64,000 nt of DNA from Bordetella genomosp. 9. GTDB lineage: Bacteria > Pseudomonadota > Gammaproteobacteria > Burkholderiales > Burkholderiaceae_B. Position numbers and translations under genes: made by a program. The stretch lies in contig NZ_CP021109.1 in assembly GCF_002119725.1 (NCBI RefSeq), forward strand, positions 2,728,001 through 2,792,000. The letters run 5' to 3'. This document shows, piece by piece, positions 54,909-63,742 of this stretch (its first letter is position 1; each line of letters starts with the position of its first letter). Under the pieces are notes generated by a model. It saw nothing but the letters and a program-made list of their open reading frames with translations. It ran no database searches and had not been told where the DNA came from.

Positions 54909-55343
54909 TCAGCCGAGGTGGGTATGGCGTTCGGGGCGCTCCTCGACCTGCATTTCGGCCAGGCCGTGGAGGATCCCACAGTCCTCCGCGTGAGGCCGCG
55001 CCGACAGGCAGCGCTGCCGCAGCGCGGAAAGCTGCGCCTTCAGATGGCTCAACTCGGCGATCCGCTCGTCCACGTGCCGGATGTGTTCGTCGAATATGTC
55101 GTTGATGGGGCCGCAATTCGCTTCCTGGCTGTCGGCCAGGGCCAGAATGCCGCGGATCTCATCCTGCGCCATGTCAAGCGCCCTGCAATTGCGTATCAGC
55201 CGCAGGCGCTCCAGGTGCGCCGGGCCATAGCTGCGGTAATTGTTGGCGCCGCGCGTCGGCGCGTCCAACAGGCCTTCCTTTTCGTAATAGCGGACGGTTT
55301 CCACCGTCGTGCCGGCCGCCTTGGCCAGTTCGCCGATCTTCAT
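54909..55343 (-). CDS. cadR: CadR/PbrR-type MerR-family metal regulator
   Basis: The 144-aa regulator starts MKIGELAKAAGTTVETVRYYEKEGLL with GGAG nine bases before the ATG. It keeps the metal-binding cysteines at about 77 (CGPI), 112 and 122 (DCGILHGL), the pattern of Cd/Pb/Zn sensors, and ends in a short His tail (ERHTHLG). It is divergent from cadA and should activate it through the operator at 55370. Confidence 0.94.
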   Translation of the reverse strand: MKIGELAKAAGTTVETVRYYEKEGLLDAPTRGANNYRSYGPAHLERLRLIRNCRALDMAQDEIRGILALADSQEANCGPINDIFDEHIRHVDERIAELSHLKAQLSALRQRCLSARPHAEDCGILHGLAEMQVEERPERHTHLG

Positions 55344-55369
55344 CGGGAATTCTCCGGGGTCGAATGGGC

Positions 55370-55400
55370 TTGACCCTATAGTAACCCCAGGGTGTGGAAT
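55370..55400 (+). promoter_or_regulatory. CadR operator/promoter of cadA
   Basis: TTGACC (55370-55375), a 19-base spacer and TGGAAT (55395-55400) contain ACCCTATAG...AGGGT (55373-55393), very like the known CadR/PbrR site. The -10 ends only seven bases before the cadA ATG. Confidence 0.9.
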
Positions 55401-55406
55401 GCCGCC

Positions 55407-57860
55407 ATGAGCAAAAAAACCGCTACCCCACGCCGAGGATTGCCGGCTCGCGCCCACTTGGACGCCGGCTCGGTGCGCCACGATCATGGCCACCCTCACG
55501 ATCACAGTCCTTGTCAGGACCAGGATCACGGTCCTGATCACGATCATGGTCACGATCATGGTCACGATCATGGTCACGATCATGGTCACGATCATCGCCA
55601 CGGGCACGCCGGCGAACATGGTCGTGCTCGCCCCGGCGATCACCGCCACGGTCAATGCTGTGTGCATGACCACGGCCACGAACACACGCGCGGCCATGCC
55701 CACGCCGGCAGCGCGGCGGAGCCCGCCATGACGGTCCCCCACGGCATGGTGCTCACCGAAATCCGCATCGGCGAAATGGACTGCCCCACCGAGGAAGCGC
55801 TGCTGCGCAAGAAACTGGCGGGCATGCCCGCCGTGGGCGACATGCGCTTCAACCTGATGCGCCGGGTGCTCACGGTCGTGCACCGCGAAGGCGGCCTGGA
55901 TGACGTGCTGGCCGGCATCCGCGCGGTGGGCATGACGCCGGAGGTCCAGACCGGCGCGGCTGCTCCTGCAACGGCCACCGGAAGCCCCCGCTGGCGCTGG
56001 CTGGCGGCAGCAGGCGTGCTGGCGGGCCTGGCCGAAGCCGCGCATTTCGCCGGCCTGCCGGACCTTGCCACGGCCGCGCTGGCCATCGCCTCGGTGTTCG
56101 CCTGCGGTCTGAACACCTACCGGAAGGGATGGATCGCCGTGCGTCACGGCAATCTGAACATCAACGCGCTCATGAGCATCGCCGTCACGGGCGCCGCCAT
56201 CATCGGCCAGTGGCCCGAAGCGGCCATGGTGATGTTCCTGTTCAACGTAGCGGAACAGATCGAGGCCCGCTCGCTGGACCGCGCGCGCAACGCCGTTCGC
56301 GGACTGGTGGATCTGGCGCCGCCCACGGCGATGCGGAAAGAAGCCGACGGCGGTTGGCGCGAGACGCCCGCCGCCGAACTGCGGGTCGACGACATCGTTC
56401 GCGTGCGGCCAGGCGAGCGCATCGCCGCCGACGGTGTCGTCATCGCCGGCCGGTCCGCCGTCGATCAATCCGCCATCACCGGCGAAAGCCTGCCAGCGGA
56501 CAAAACGGTGGGCGACACGGTATACGCCGGCACCGTCAATGCCGAAGGCGCCTTCGAATACCGGGTGTCGGCTGCCGCGCGCGACACGACGCTCGCCCGC
56601 ATCATCCACGCCGTGGAACAGGCCGCCGCCGCGCGTGCGCCCATGCAGCGCTTCATCGATCGCTTCTCGCGCGTCTATACCCCCGTGGTGGTGGGCATCG
56701 CCGTTATCGCGGCATGCCTGCCGCCCCTGGCGTGGGGTGAACCGTGGACGCAGGCCGTTTACCGCGCCCTGGCGCTTCTGATCATTGCCTGCCCTTGTGC
56801 GCTGGTCATCTCCACGCCGGTCAGTATCGTCAGTGGTCTGACGGCGGCATCGCGGCGCGGCATTCTGGTCAAAGGCGGCGTGTATCTGGAGAACGGGCGC
56901 AAGCTGCGCTGGCTGGCACTGGACAAGACCGGTACGCTGACGCATGGTCAGCCGGTGCTCACCGATTTGCACGTTGTCGGCGCCGCAGGCGCCACGAGCC
57001 GGCAGGATGCGGCGCGCGTGCTGGCCAGCCTGGCGTCCCGATCCGACCATCCGGTTTCGCGGGCAATCGCGACAGGCGCCGATGCCGTCGACCTGCATGA
57101 CGTCGATGACTTCGGCGCCCTGCCCGGCCGCGGCGTGACGGGTCGTATCGCTGGGCGCCAATACCACCTGGGCAACCGCCGCCTGATGCGCGAGCGCGGC
57201 GTCGAAAGCGCCACGCTCGCGCAGCTCCTGGACGCGCTGGAGGCCCAAGGCAAGACCGGGGTAGCGCTGTGCGACGACAACGGCATCCTGGCCGTGGCGG
57301 CGGTTGCGGATACGGTGCGGCCCAGCAGCCGCGCCGCCATCGAAGGCTTGCATCGCCTCGGCGTGCGCACGATCGTCCTGAGCGGCGACAACGCCGCCGC
57401 GGTGCGGACCGTGGCATCTCAACTGGGCATCGACGAGGCGCGCGGGGAGCAGTTGCCCGAAGACAAGCTGCGGCAACTCGAGTCGAGAGGCGGCGATGGG
57501 CTGGTCGGCATGGTCGGCGACGGCATCAACGACGCGCCGGCGCTGGCCCGCGCCGACATCGGCTTCGCCATGGGCGCGGCAGGCACGGGGACAGCCATCG
57601 AAACGGCCGACGTGGCCCTGATGGACGACGATCTGCGCAAGGTCGGCGAATTCATACGATTGTCTCGCGCAACGCATCGGGTCCTGGTGCAGAACATCGC
57701 GCTGGCCCTGGGCATCAAGGCGGTATTCCTGGTCCTGGCCTTGAGCGGTATGGCGACGATGTGGATGGCCGTGTTCGCCGACGTCGGCACGAGCCTGATG
57801 GTCGTCGCCAACGGCATGCGTTTGCTGAAGCTGGGCGATGGACGTTTGGCGACGGGATGA
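55407..57860 (+). CDS. cadA: CadA/ZntA-type heavy-metal P-type ATPase with His-rich N-terminus
   Basis: This pump exports Cd2+, Zn2+ or Pb2+. The 817-aa product has an unusual N-terminus (about 23-100) packed with HDHG-like repeats, then a metal-binding loop GEMDCPTEE (123-130), membrane segments, the CPC site (ACPCALVISTP), DKTGTLTHGQ, SDHPVSRA and GDGINDAP. The ATG at 55407 lies where transcription from the CadR promoter should begin, so the message may be leaderless. The frame runs upstream to 55392, but that lies before the expected start of RNA. Confidence 0.96.
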   Translation: MSKKTATPRRGLPARAHLDAGSVRHDHGHPHDHSPCQDQDHGPDHDHGHDHGHDHGHDHGHDHRHGHAGEHGRARPGDHRHGQCCVHDHGHEHTRGHAHAGSAAEPAMTVPHGMVLTEIRIGEMDCPTEEALLRKKLAGMPAVGDMRFNLMRRVLTVVHREGGLDDVLAGIRAVGMTPEVQTGAAAPATATGSPRWRWLAAAGVLAGLAEAAHFAGLPDLATAALAIASVFACGLNTYRKGWIAVRHGNLNINALMSIAVTGAAIIGQWPEAAMVMFLFNVAEQIEARSLDRARNAVRGLVDLAPPTAMRKEADGGWRETPAAELRVDDIVRVRPGERIAADGVVIAGRSAVDQSAITGESLPADKTVGDTVYAGTVNAEGAFEYRVSAAARDTTLARIIHAVEQAAAARAPMQRFIDRFSRVYTPVVVGIAVIAACLPPLAWGEPWTQAVYRALALLIIACPCALVISTPVSIVSGLTAASRRGILVKGGVYLENGRKLRWLALDKTGTLTHGQPVLTDLHVVGAAGATSRQDAARVLASLASRSDHPVSRAIATGADAVDLHDVDDFGALPGRGVTGRIAGRQYHLGNRRLMRERGVESATLAQLLDALEAQGKTGVALCDDNGILAVAAVADTVRPSSRAAIEGLHRLGVRTIVLSGDNAAAVRTVASQLGIDEARGEQLPEDKLRQLESRGGDGLVGMVGDGINDAPALARADIGFAMGAAGTGTAIETADVALMDDDLRKVGEFIRLSRATHRVLVQNIALALGIKAVFLVLALSGMATMWMAVFADVGTSLMVVANGMRLLKLGDGRLATG
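55539..55598 (+). repeat. 12-bp tandem repeat in cadA encoding His-Asp-His-Gly
   Basis: Four exact CACGATCATGGT units and a fifth variant (CACGATCATCGC) follow each other in frame. Because the unit is a multiple of three, copy-number change would lengthen or shorten the His-rich arm without breaking the gene. Confidence 0.95.
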
Positions 57861-57892
57861 ACGGATAGTCGCCGTCGGTTACTGAGAGGGCC

Positions 57893-57920
57893 GGGCACGC
57901 GATGCGTGCCCAGTTTTTTT
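57893..57920 (+). terminator. Terminator after cadA
   Basis: GGGCACGC-GAT-GCGTGCCC followed by AGTTTTTTT, 32 bases past the cadA stop. It rules out starts of the next gene near 57902. Confidence 0.95.
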
Positions 57921-57982
57921 GGCCTGGCCGCCAAGGGCCGACTTCCCGAACAATTCCAAACGGCCGCAAAGCCGTCCCTATC

Positions 57983-60241
57983 ATGCCGCCCTCGCTCTAC
58001 GCGCCACGCGCCACCTTCCCATGTTCCCCGCCGCTTCCAGCGGCATCGGCAGACGCTGTAGGCTTCCCGCCCGATTTGCCGGCATGTCCCACGGCATTCA
58101 CACCGATCATCAGCGCGGCCGAGGCATTCGGCCGATGGAGCGGGATGCCCGCTCCCGTGCCGGCTCCGGCTCAGGCCCCCTCCCTTCCCACGCCGTCCAT
58201 ACGCCGCCCGCGTGACGCAGCGCCGGCGCGCGACGGCTCAGACGCTTCCGCTCCGGCACCTCCGCGCCGAGATGGCAGCTCGCTGCTGTACGCGCGCATC
58301 GCCGGGGCGCGCGCCGTTTTGGGCGACGCAAGCGCGCACGACGACGCGCTTTTGCTCGCAGCCAATGCCGTGCATTTGCGGGCGAACGCCAATCCCTCGG
58401 ACGAAGAGGCACAGGCCGCCTCTGCTGCCTTGTGGCGCGCCGAGGCCGATGCCTGGGCTGCGGCCAACGGCGCAAGTCCGCGATTGACCGAAGAGGACGT
58501 GCTGGCCGCTTATCTGGACCTGTGGTCGCTTGTACTGGATCCGCCCGCCACGCCAGATTTCATGGACCGGCGTGAAATCACCAAGCGGTACCTGCTGGAA
58601 CGCACGGCTGCGGGGCTGTCGATCGCCATCCAGGAAACGCCGTCGCGACAACCGGTGCCCGTGGACACACTGCTCGACCACTACATGGACGACGCGGAGG
58701 TCCTTTCCCGGTACTACCTGCAATTCGCCGGCTATGCCGCCACCCAGCTGAACCGGTTCAGCCGGCTGGGCGTCATCGGGGAAGCGGCGCGGCAGGGCCT
58801 GAACCGCCTGCGCCTGGCCGAAACGCCAAAACGCATGTGGCACATCTCTTCGCTGGCGAAAATTCCGCCCGGCGCGTTGAACCTGCCTTCGGGCATGCTG
58901 CTATCGACGGTAATGCGCCGCATGGGGGATTCACATGTTGCGCAAATGGATGACGGCGCTTTCTATCATATCGATGCGAATGGGACCATCGAGCGCCTGA
59001 GCGGGCCGATTCTCGATGGCGAAGGACGGCTGGATGTGCGCCAGGTGCTGAAAAGCCGCGGCATCATTGCCGCCCCGGCACGTGACCGGTCGGCGGGACC
59101 TGTCGATTACGGCCTTCAGGAAGCGCCGGCCTACATCGCCAATTGGTCGGCCTGCGATCCCGTACCGCTGTTCGACCATGCGGTCGCACGCCGCCAGGAT
59201 GCCTTGCGCAGCGCCATCGATGAATGGAAGAAAGAAAAATACCTGCCCTCGCGCATGGAATCGGTGATGCGGCTGCTGATTCCGTTCTACGAGCTGTATC
59301 ACAACAAACGCTGGGATCCCGGCTACCACGTCAAGGCGCAAGACGTGGCCTGGGACGCCGGCCTGCTGGCGTTCACGGTTGCGTCGATCGCCATCGGCGG
59401 ATTGGGAGGCTCGGCGGGGATGGCAGCCGCCCGGCAGTCCATGCGCGCCGTCGCTTCGCAAGGCTTGAAGGCAATGATCCAGGCCGGGCTTGCGTCCACG
59501 GTGCGGCAATTCAGCCTGCGCGCCTTTCTCATACTTGGGGTACGGGAGACGGCCGATTTCGTTCTGCCTCTGACGCCGGTCGTGCACTTGATGAAAGGCG
59601 TCACGCGCTCCACAGCAATCGCGGCGCGCGCCTTGCGGCCCGCCCTGCGCGATGCAAGCATCCTGCTGCGGGCGGCCAGCCCGAAGGACCTCTTGAACGT
59701 GGTCTACGACGCCATTGCGAAGACGGGCGGCCTGGCCCGCTCAATCAGCGCACAGACGCTGCGCGACGCCATCGAAGTCGCCGCCCGCCGCCCGGTCCCG
59801 GATCGCGTCTATCGCGAGCAAAGCCACGCTCCGCTTTCAACCCTGGAATTCTCCTCGGGCGACGCCGCTTCCGAGGACGACATCCTTGTCGAATGCATCC
59901 GCGCCGCCGCTTCCACGATGGACCGCGCTCCGGCGCGCCTGCTCAGCGCGGACCGCGGCGCGGCGCTATCGGGCGCCGCGCCGCAGCCGCGCGCGTCCAC
60001 GATCACAGCTATCGATACGACGCAGGCGCCCGGCAGATTCCGTACCATCCAGGATGTCCTGATCAACGAAGGACCCCGGCTGGTCGGGGACGGCAAGCTG
60101 CGCGCCGAAACCCTGCGGGCCGCTATTTTCCAGGCGTATACGCGAGATGACAAAAGAATCGTGTACCTGGGCGGCTCCATCCCGCAAGGATGGATCGTGC
60201 CGGTCGAACCAGCGCTGCGAGAGCCTGCCCCCCAACCGTGA
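57983..60241 (+). CDS. Large protein of unknown function (752 aa)
   Basis: I do not recognise this gene. The ATG at 57983 is the first clear start past the cadA terminator; no good ribosome site is seen, so a later start is possible. Residues 1-100 are Pro/Ala-rich. A helical, charged part (about 100-460) follows, with pieces such as LLDHYMDDAEVLSRYYLQFAGY and LIPFYELYHNKRWDPGYHV. Next are two or three hydrophobic segments rich in Gly/Ala (about 480-580), then a polar tail. Helical bundles with central hydrophobic segments occur in secreted toxins and effectors, but no catalytic motif is visible. The beta-lactamase follows after 19 bases. Confidence 0.75.
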   Translation: MPPSLYAPRATFPCSPPLPAASADAVGFPPDLPACPTAFTPIISAAEAFGRWSGMPAPVPAPAQAPSLPTPSIRRPRDAAPARDGSDASAPAPPRRDGSSLLYARIAGARAVLGDASAHDDALLLAANAVHLRANANPSDEEAQAASAALWRAEADAWAAANGASPRLTEEDVLAAYLDLWSLVLDPPATPDFMDRREITKRYLLERTAAGLSIAIQETPSRQPVPVDTLLDHYMDDAEVLSRYYLQFAGYAATQLNRFSRLGVIGEAARQGLNRLRLAETPKRMWHISSLAKIPPGALNLPSGMLLSTVMRRMGDSHVAQMDDGAFYHIDANGTIERLSGPILDGEGRLDVRQVLKSRGIIAAPARDRSAGPVDYGLQEAPAYIANWSACDPVPLFDHAVARRQDALRSAIDEWKKEKYLPSRMESVMRLLIPFYELYHNKRWDPGYHVKAQDVAWDAGLLAFTVASIAIGGLGGSAGMAAARQSMRAVASQGLKAMIQAGLASTVRQFSLRAFLILGVRETADFVLPLTPVVHLMKGVTRSTAIAARALRPALRDASILLRAASPKDLLNVVYDAIAKTGGLARSISAQTLRDAIEVAARRPVPDRVYREQSHAPLSTLEFSSGDAASEDDILVECIRAAASTMDRAPARLLSADRGAALSGAAPQPRASTITAIDTTQAPGRFRTIQDVLINEGPRLVGDGKLRAETLRAAIFQAYTRDDKRIVYLGGSIPQGWIVPVEPALREPAPQP

Positions 60242-60260
60242 ACCCCTTCGTGGAGACCAG

Positions 60261-61229
60261 ATGTTCGAAGCACCAGAACCAGCCAAGCCCGCACTTTGCC
60301 GGCGCCGGACCCTGCGATGGGCGGCGGCGCTCCCCCTGTTTCTGCCGGCGGCGTCGCGGGCCGCACGCGGCATGGGAGCGGGGGCCGGAACCGCTGGCCC
60401 GCCGGCAGGCAATCACGCGACGCCGCGACCGCTCGACACAGCCGGTTTCCACGCCGCATGCGCGCGCCTCGAACGCGCGCACGATCGCCGCCTCGGCCTG
60501 TACGCCATCGATACCGGCAACGGACGCACTGTCGGTTATCGCGCCGGAGAACGCTTTGCCTTCTGCAGCACCTTCAAAGCCTTGCTTGCCGGCGCCATCC
60601 TGGCGCGGCTAAAGGCCGATGCCGGCATACTCGATCGGCGCATTCTTTACACCCGCCACGATCTGGTTCCCTACTCCCCCATCACCGAAAAACACGCGGG
60701 CGGCAGCATGACGGTCGCGGATCTGTGCGCCGCCGCGCTGCAATACAGCGACAACACCGCCGCCAACCTGCTGTTGCATGCGGTGGGCGGCCCCGCGGCC
60801 CTTACCGGGTACGCCCGCGCGCTCGGCAACCGCAGCTTCCGCCTGGACCGCTACGAACCCGCTTTGAACAGCGCGATCCCGGGCGATCCCCGCGACACGG
60901 TCACACCGGCGGATATGGCAGCCAGCCTGCGTAGCCTTGCCGTTGGAAACGCCTTGACGGCGGGCGGCCGTGAACGGCTGCCGGAATGGCTGCTGGGCAA
61001 CACTACGGGCGCCAATCGCATCCAGGCCGGCGCCCCGGCGGGATGGCGGGTCGGCGACAAGACCGGCACGGGAGACTACGGCGCGGCCAACGACATCGCC
61101 ATTGTCTGGGCGCCGGACCGCCCGCCCATCGTCCTGGCGGTCTATACGGCCGCCTCCGCCACGGCCGCGGCGGCGGACGAACCGCTGATCGCCGCAGCGA
61201 CGCAGCTGGCGATCGGCGCGCTGGGCTAG
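60261..61229 (+). CDS. Class A beta-lactamase
   Basis: The enzyme hydrolyses beta-lactams via a serine. The ATG at 60261 (GGAG before it) gives 322 aa with a signal containing CRRRTLRWAAALPLFLPAA, which may be Tat-type. The motifs are complete and correctly spaced: STFK (103-106), SDN (163-165), E199 with ALN (EPALN) and KTG (267-269). Ser-to-Glu and Ser-to-Lys distances equal those of TEM. A Cys precedes the serine (C69), but the partner position 238 is Gly, so the KPC-type disulfide is absent. No mobile element is near, so it looks chromosomal. Confidence 0.95.
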   Translation: MFEAPEPAKPALCRRRTLRWAAALPLFLPAASRAARGMGAGAGTAGPPAGNHATPRPLDTAGFHAACARLERAHDRRLGLYAIDTGNGRTVGYRAGERFAFCSTFKALLAGAILARLKADAGILDRRILYTRHDLVPYSPITEKHAGGSMTVADLCAAALQYSDNTAANLLLHAVGGPAALTGYARALGNRSFRLDRYEPALNSAIPGDPRDTVTPADMAASLRSLAVGNALTAGGRERLPEWLLGNTTGANRIQAGAPAGWRVGDKTGTGDYGAANDIAIVWAPDRPPIVLAVYTAASATAAAADEPLIAAATQLAIGALG

Positions 61230-61248
61230 CCCAGCAAAGGCGGTCCGC

Positions 61249-61515
61249 TCAGCTGTTGTCAGGCATGGCGGGCAAGGGGCCCGGCGTATCCAGTTTTTCG
61301 TCGGGGCGCTCGGAACCCGGCGGATAGGGGTCGGCAGGCCGGATCGTATGAGGCGCGGCGGGTGGCTGCGGCGATGGCGTGACCGACGGCGCGGCCGGCG
61401 GATTCTCCGGGTCGCCCGGGTCCCGCGATCCGGCTGGCGGCGCCGAAGGCGGCGAAGGCGGCGGATTCTCCATATCGCGGGGATCGCGGTTCTGTTCGGG
61501 TGCGTTGCTGATCAT
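61249..61515 (-). CDS. Small proline-rich hypothetical protein
   Basis: The 88-aa frame begins at an ATG with AAGGG about eight bases upstream. It is almost entirely Pro, Asp, Ser and Glu with two RDPRDMENPP/RDPGDPENPP-like repeats, so it would be disordered. It has no membrane segment or known motif. It is convergent with the beta-lactamase gene (19-base gap). The repeat and ribosome site favour a real gene, but composition alone could be chance in this GC-rich DNA. Confidence 0.5.
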   Translation of the reverse strand: MISNAPEQNRDPRDMENPPPSPPSAPPAGSRDPGDPENPPAAPSVTPSPQPPAAPHTIRPADPYPPGSERPDEKLDTPGPLPAMPDNS

Positions 61516-61688
61516 GGATTCAACCCTTCAACATCGGATGACGGCGCGCGTCCTTGCGTAGCGTCAGCGCGATGGCCAGGAACGCCGGCCACCGCAGGAC
61601 GGCCATGCTTTCTGTGTCCGTTGGACAAGAGCGCGCCTACCAGCAATCCGCATGCCCCCGCGATACGCGGCATACGGACCGATCACAT

Positions 61689-63725
61689 CTATGCCGCGCC
61701 GGCTGCAGGCGCAGACACGCCGGGCCCGCGCATGATCCGGATGCCGAGCCGCGCCAGCAGCGCGCGCGTGGCCTCGTCCGGCACATCCTCGGCGTAAACG
61801 TCGATATCCAGCGATCGCGCCGTCTCCACCACAGACGTGGCCAATTGCTGGCTGCCGAGGCTTTGCGACATGCCGCTGACGAATCCGCCGCCCAGCTTCA
61901 CGTATGCCAGCCGCAGGCTGTGCAGCTGGCTGACGGCGCTCAATTGCTGCGCGAGCCGCCGTACGCCGACATGCGCGCCGCAATCGCGCGCGATGCGGCA
62001 CAGCTCCGCCACCGCCTGGCGCCGCTCGGCCACCGCGTGGGCATCCACCTCCAGGTAGAGCCGAGCCGCAAGCGCCTTGCGTTCGGCCAGCATGCGCTCG
62101 ACCTGCAGCAGGAAGTTGGGGTGCGAGAGCGACGGCATGGCGATGCGCACGGTCAAATCGCCTTCGTTCATCATGAGCCAGCTGACGGCAAGGCGGACAG
62201 CCTGGATATCGCATTCTGCCGTCAGGTCCAGCCGCGTCGCGGCCGGAATGAACAGCTTGGCGGGAATCGGCTCCGGCGAACCCTGGCTGTGCAGCATCAG
62301 GGACGCTTCCTGCCGGATCACGGAACCGTCCTGCGCGCGCAAGGGTTCCAGCGCCAGGGTGAACCGCTGGCGCTCGATGCCGTCGGCAATGGCATGGCGC
62401 CATGCCGACTCCCCATGCGCCGACAAAGCGTGCTCTTCATCCGTCGCCAGCTGGACGTGGTCGTCGCCCGCGCTTTCGCCCCGCATCAGCGCAAAGTCGA
62501 GCCGGCCCAGCAGCTCCCCAACCTTGCCGCCGGCCGCATAGTCGCTCATCGCGAGGGCCCAGCGGCACAAACCGCCCTCGCCCACCGGAATGCGCGACTC
62601 ACGCAGCTCGTTTCGCAAACGTTCGGCCACCAGCATGGCGGTGGGCGCCGGACATTGCGGCATCAGCAGCGCGAAGTCCGATCCGTTCAACCGCGCGATC
62701 AAGGTGTGGTTCAGCTGCATCTGCTCCACCAGGGCGGCCACGCGCTGCCCCAGTCCGGCCAGCCACTGGTCCACGAACTCCCGCGGCATATGGCGGTTGA
62801 TGGCCGCCAGATCGCGTTGCCGGAACACCAGTACATGGCCGCGATCGGCGTCCGCTTCGGCGGAAGCATCGGCGCTGGCTCCGGCAGACCCGTTGGAACC
62901 CCTCGACGGGGCCGCCTGGCCGGTACGCTGCGGCATGCGTGCGCCGGCCTCCAGCGCGCGCAGGAATTCGTTGATGAAGTACTTGCGGTTCGCCAGACCG
63001 GTGACCGGGTCCTGATTGACCTCGATTTCCAGGGACTCGATGCGCGCGGTCTGCTCCTCGGTGGTCGCGCGCAGTTGTTCGCGCGTCTGGTTCAGCGCGT
63101 CCGTGATGCCGGACAACTCCGGTACGCGCGCGGTCAGCGCTTGCCCGAACTGGCCGCGGCCAATGGCGCGCATGTGCTCGCCGACCTCGGCCAGAAGCCG
63201 CTTCTCGATCCAGCGCACCAGCGCAAAGGCGAACAGGGCCCAGGCGACGCCCGCGGCCACCACCAGGCCGACCATCTTCACGCTGCTTTGCCACAGCGTT
63301 TCCCAGGCGTAGGTGTCGGTGGCCGTCAGCGTGACCTCGCCGATCTGCCGCCACCCGTCGGTGACCACGTGACTGGCCGACTTCGCCGTCAGCGGCACCA
63401 GCCGCTGGAACCATTGCGGCACGACCCGCGACGCGTTGTCGGAACTGCGCTCGATGATCACCTGTCCCTGCGGGTCCGTCAGCCGCACCAGGGAAAAGTG
63501 ACCGCCGTCGTACAGCGCCGACACCAGCAATTCCTGCGTGACGCGTGCGCTGTTGGCGGGCTGCGAGAGCGACAGCGCCAGGGACACCGCCGCATCGCTG
63601 CTTTGGACCTGCAACTGCCCGGCCAGATAGTCGCGCGCCGCGCTCACGCTCAAGGCCAGCGTGCCGAGCAGAATGATCGCGATGGCGATGGTGATACTGA
63701 GCAGTAGTTGTCGGAGTATGGACAT
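61689..63725 (-). CDS. lapD: LapD-like c-di-GMP receptor (degenerate GGDEF-EAL)
   Basis: LapD is an inner-membrane receptor that, with c-di-GMP bound, holds the LapG protease so adhesins stay on the cell surface. The 678-aa product has membrane segments at about 7-28 and 148-170 around a LapD/MoxY-type periplasmic domain, a HAMP (LAEVGEHMRAIGRGQFGQAL), a GGDEF-like domain from DPVTGLANRKYF with a broken signature (RLNGSDF), carrying a Ser/Ala-rich insertion, and an EAL-like domain with LALEPL in place of EAL. Both domains should be enzymatically inactive. lapG lies 17 bases upstream. Confidence 0.92.
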   Translation of the reverse strand: MSILRQLLLSITIAIAIILLGTLALSVSAARDYLAGQLQVQSSDAAVSLALSLSQPANSARVTQELLVSALYDGGHFSLVRLTDPQGQVIIERSSDNASRVVPQWFQRLVPLTAKSASHVVTDGWRQIGEVTLTATDTYAWETLWQSSVKMVGLVVAAGVAWALFAFALVRWIEKRLLAEVGEHMRAIGRGQFGQALTARVPELSGITDALNQTREQLRATTEEQTARIESLEIEVNQDPVTGLANRKYFINEFLRALEAGARMPQRTGQAAPSRGSNGSAGASADASAEADADRGHVLVFRQRDLAAINRHMPREFVDQWLAGLGQRVAALVEQMQLNHTLIARLNGSDFALLMPQCPAPTAMLVAERLRNELRESRIPVGEGGLCRWALAMSDYAAGGKVGELLGRLDFALMRGESAGDDHVQLATDEEHALSAHGESAWRHAIADGIERQRFTLALEPLRAQDGSVIRQEASLMLHSQGSPEPIPAKLFIPAATRLDLTAECDIQAVRLAVSWLMMNEGDLTVRIAMPSLSHPNFLLQVERMLAERKALAARLYLEVDAHAVAERRQAVAELCRIARDCGAHVGVRRLAQQLSAVSQLHSLRLAYVKLGGGFVSGMSQSLGSQQLATSVVETARSLDIDVYAEDVPDEATRALLARLGIRIMRGPGVSAPAAGAA

Positions 63726-63742
63726 GGTGTTTCCTGCAAAGC

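Noticed and set aside
55344..57677. Long open minus-strand frame running from cadA into cadR
   Set aside because: Only its last 144 residues (cadR) are real; the rest is antisense to cadA. The cadR start at 55343 has its own ribosome site.
60261..61229. Beta-lactamase as part of a transposon or integron
   Set aside because: No transposase, integrase, inverted repeats or attC-like site were seen on either side.
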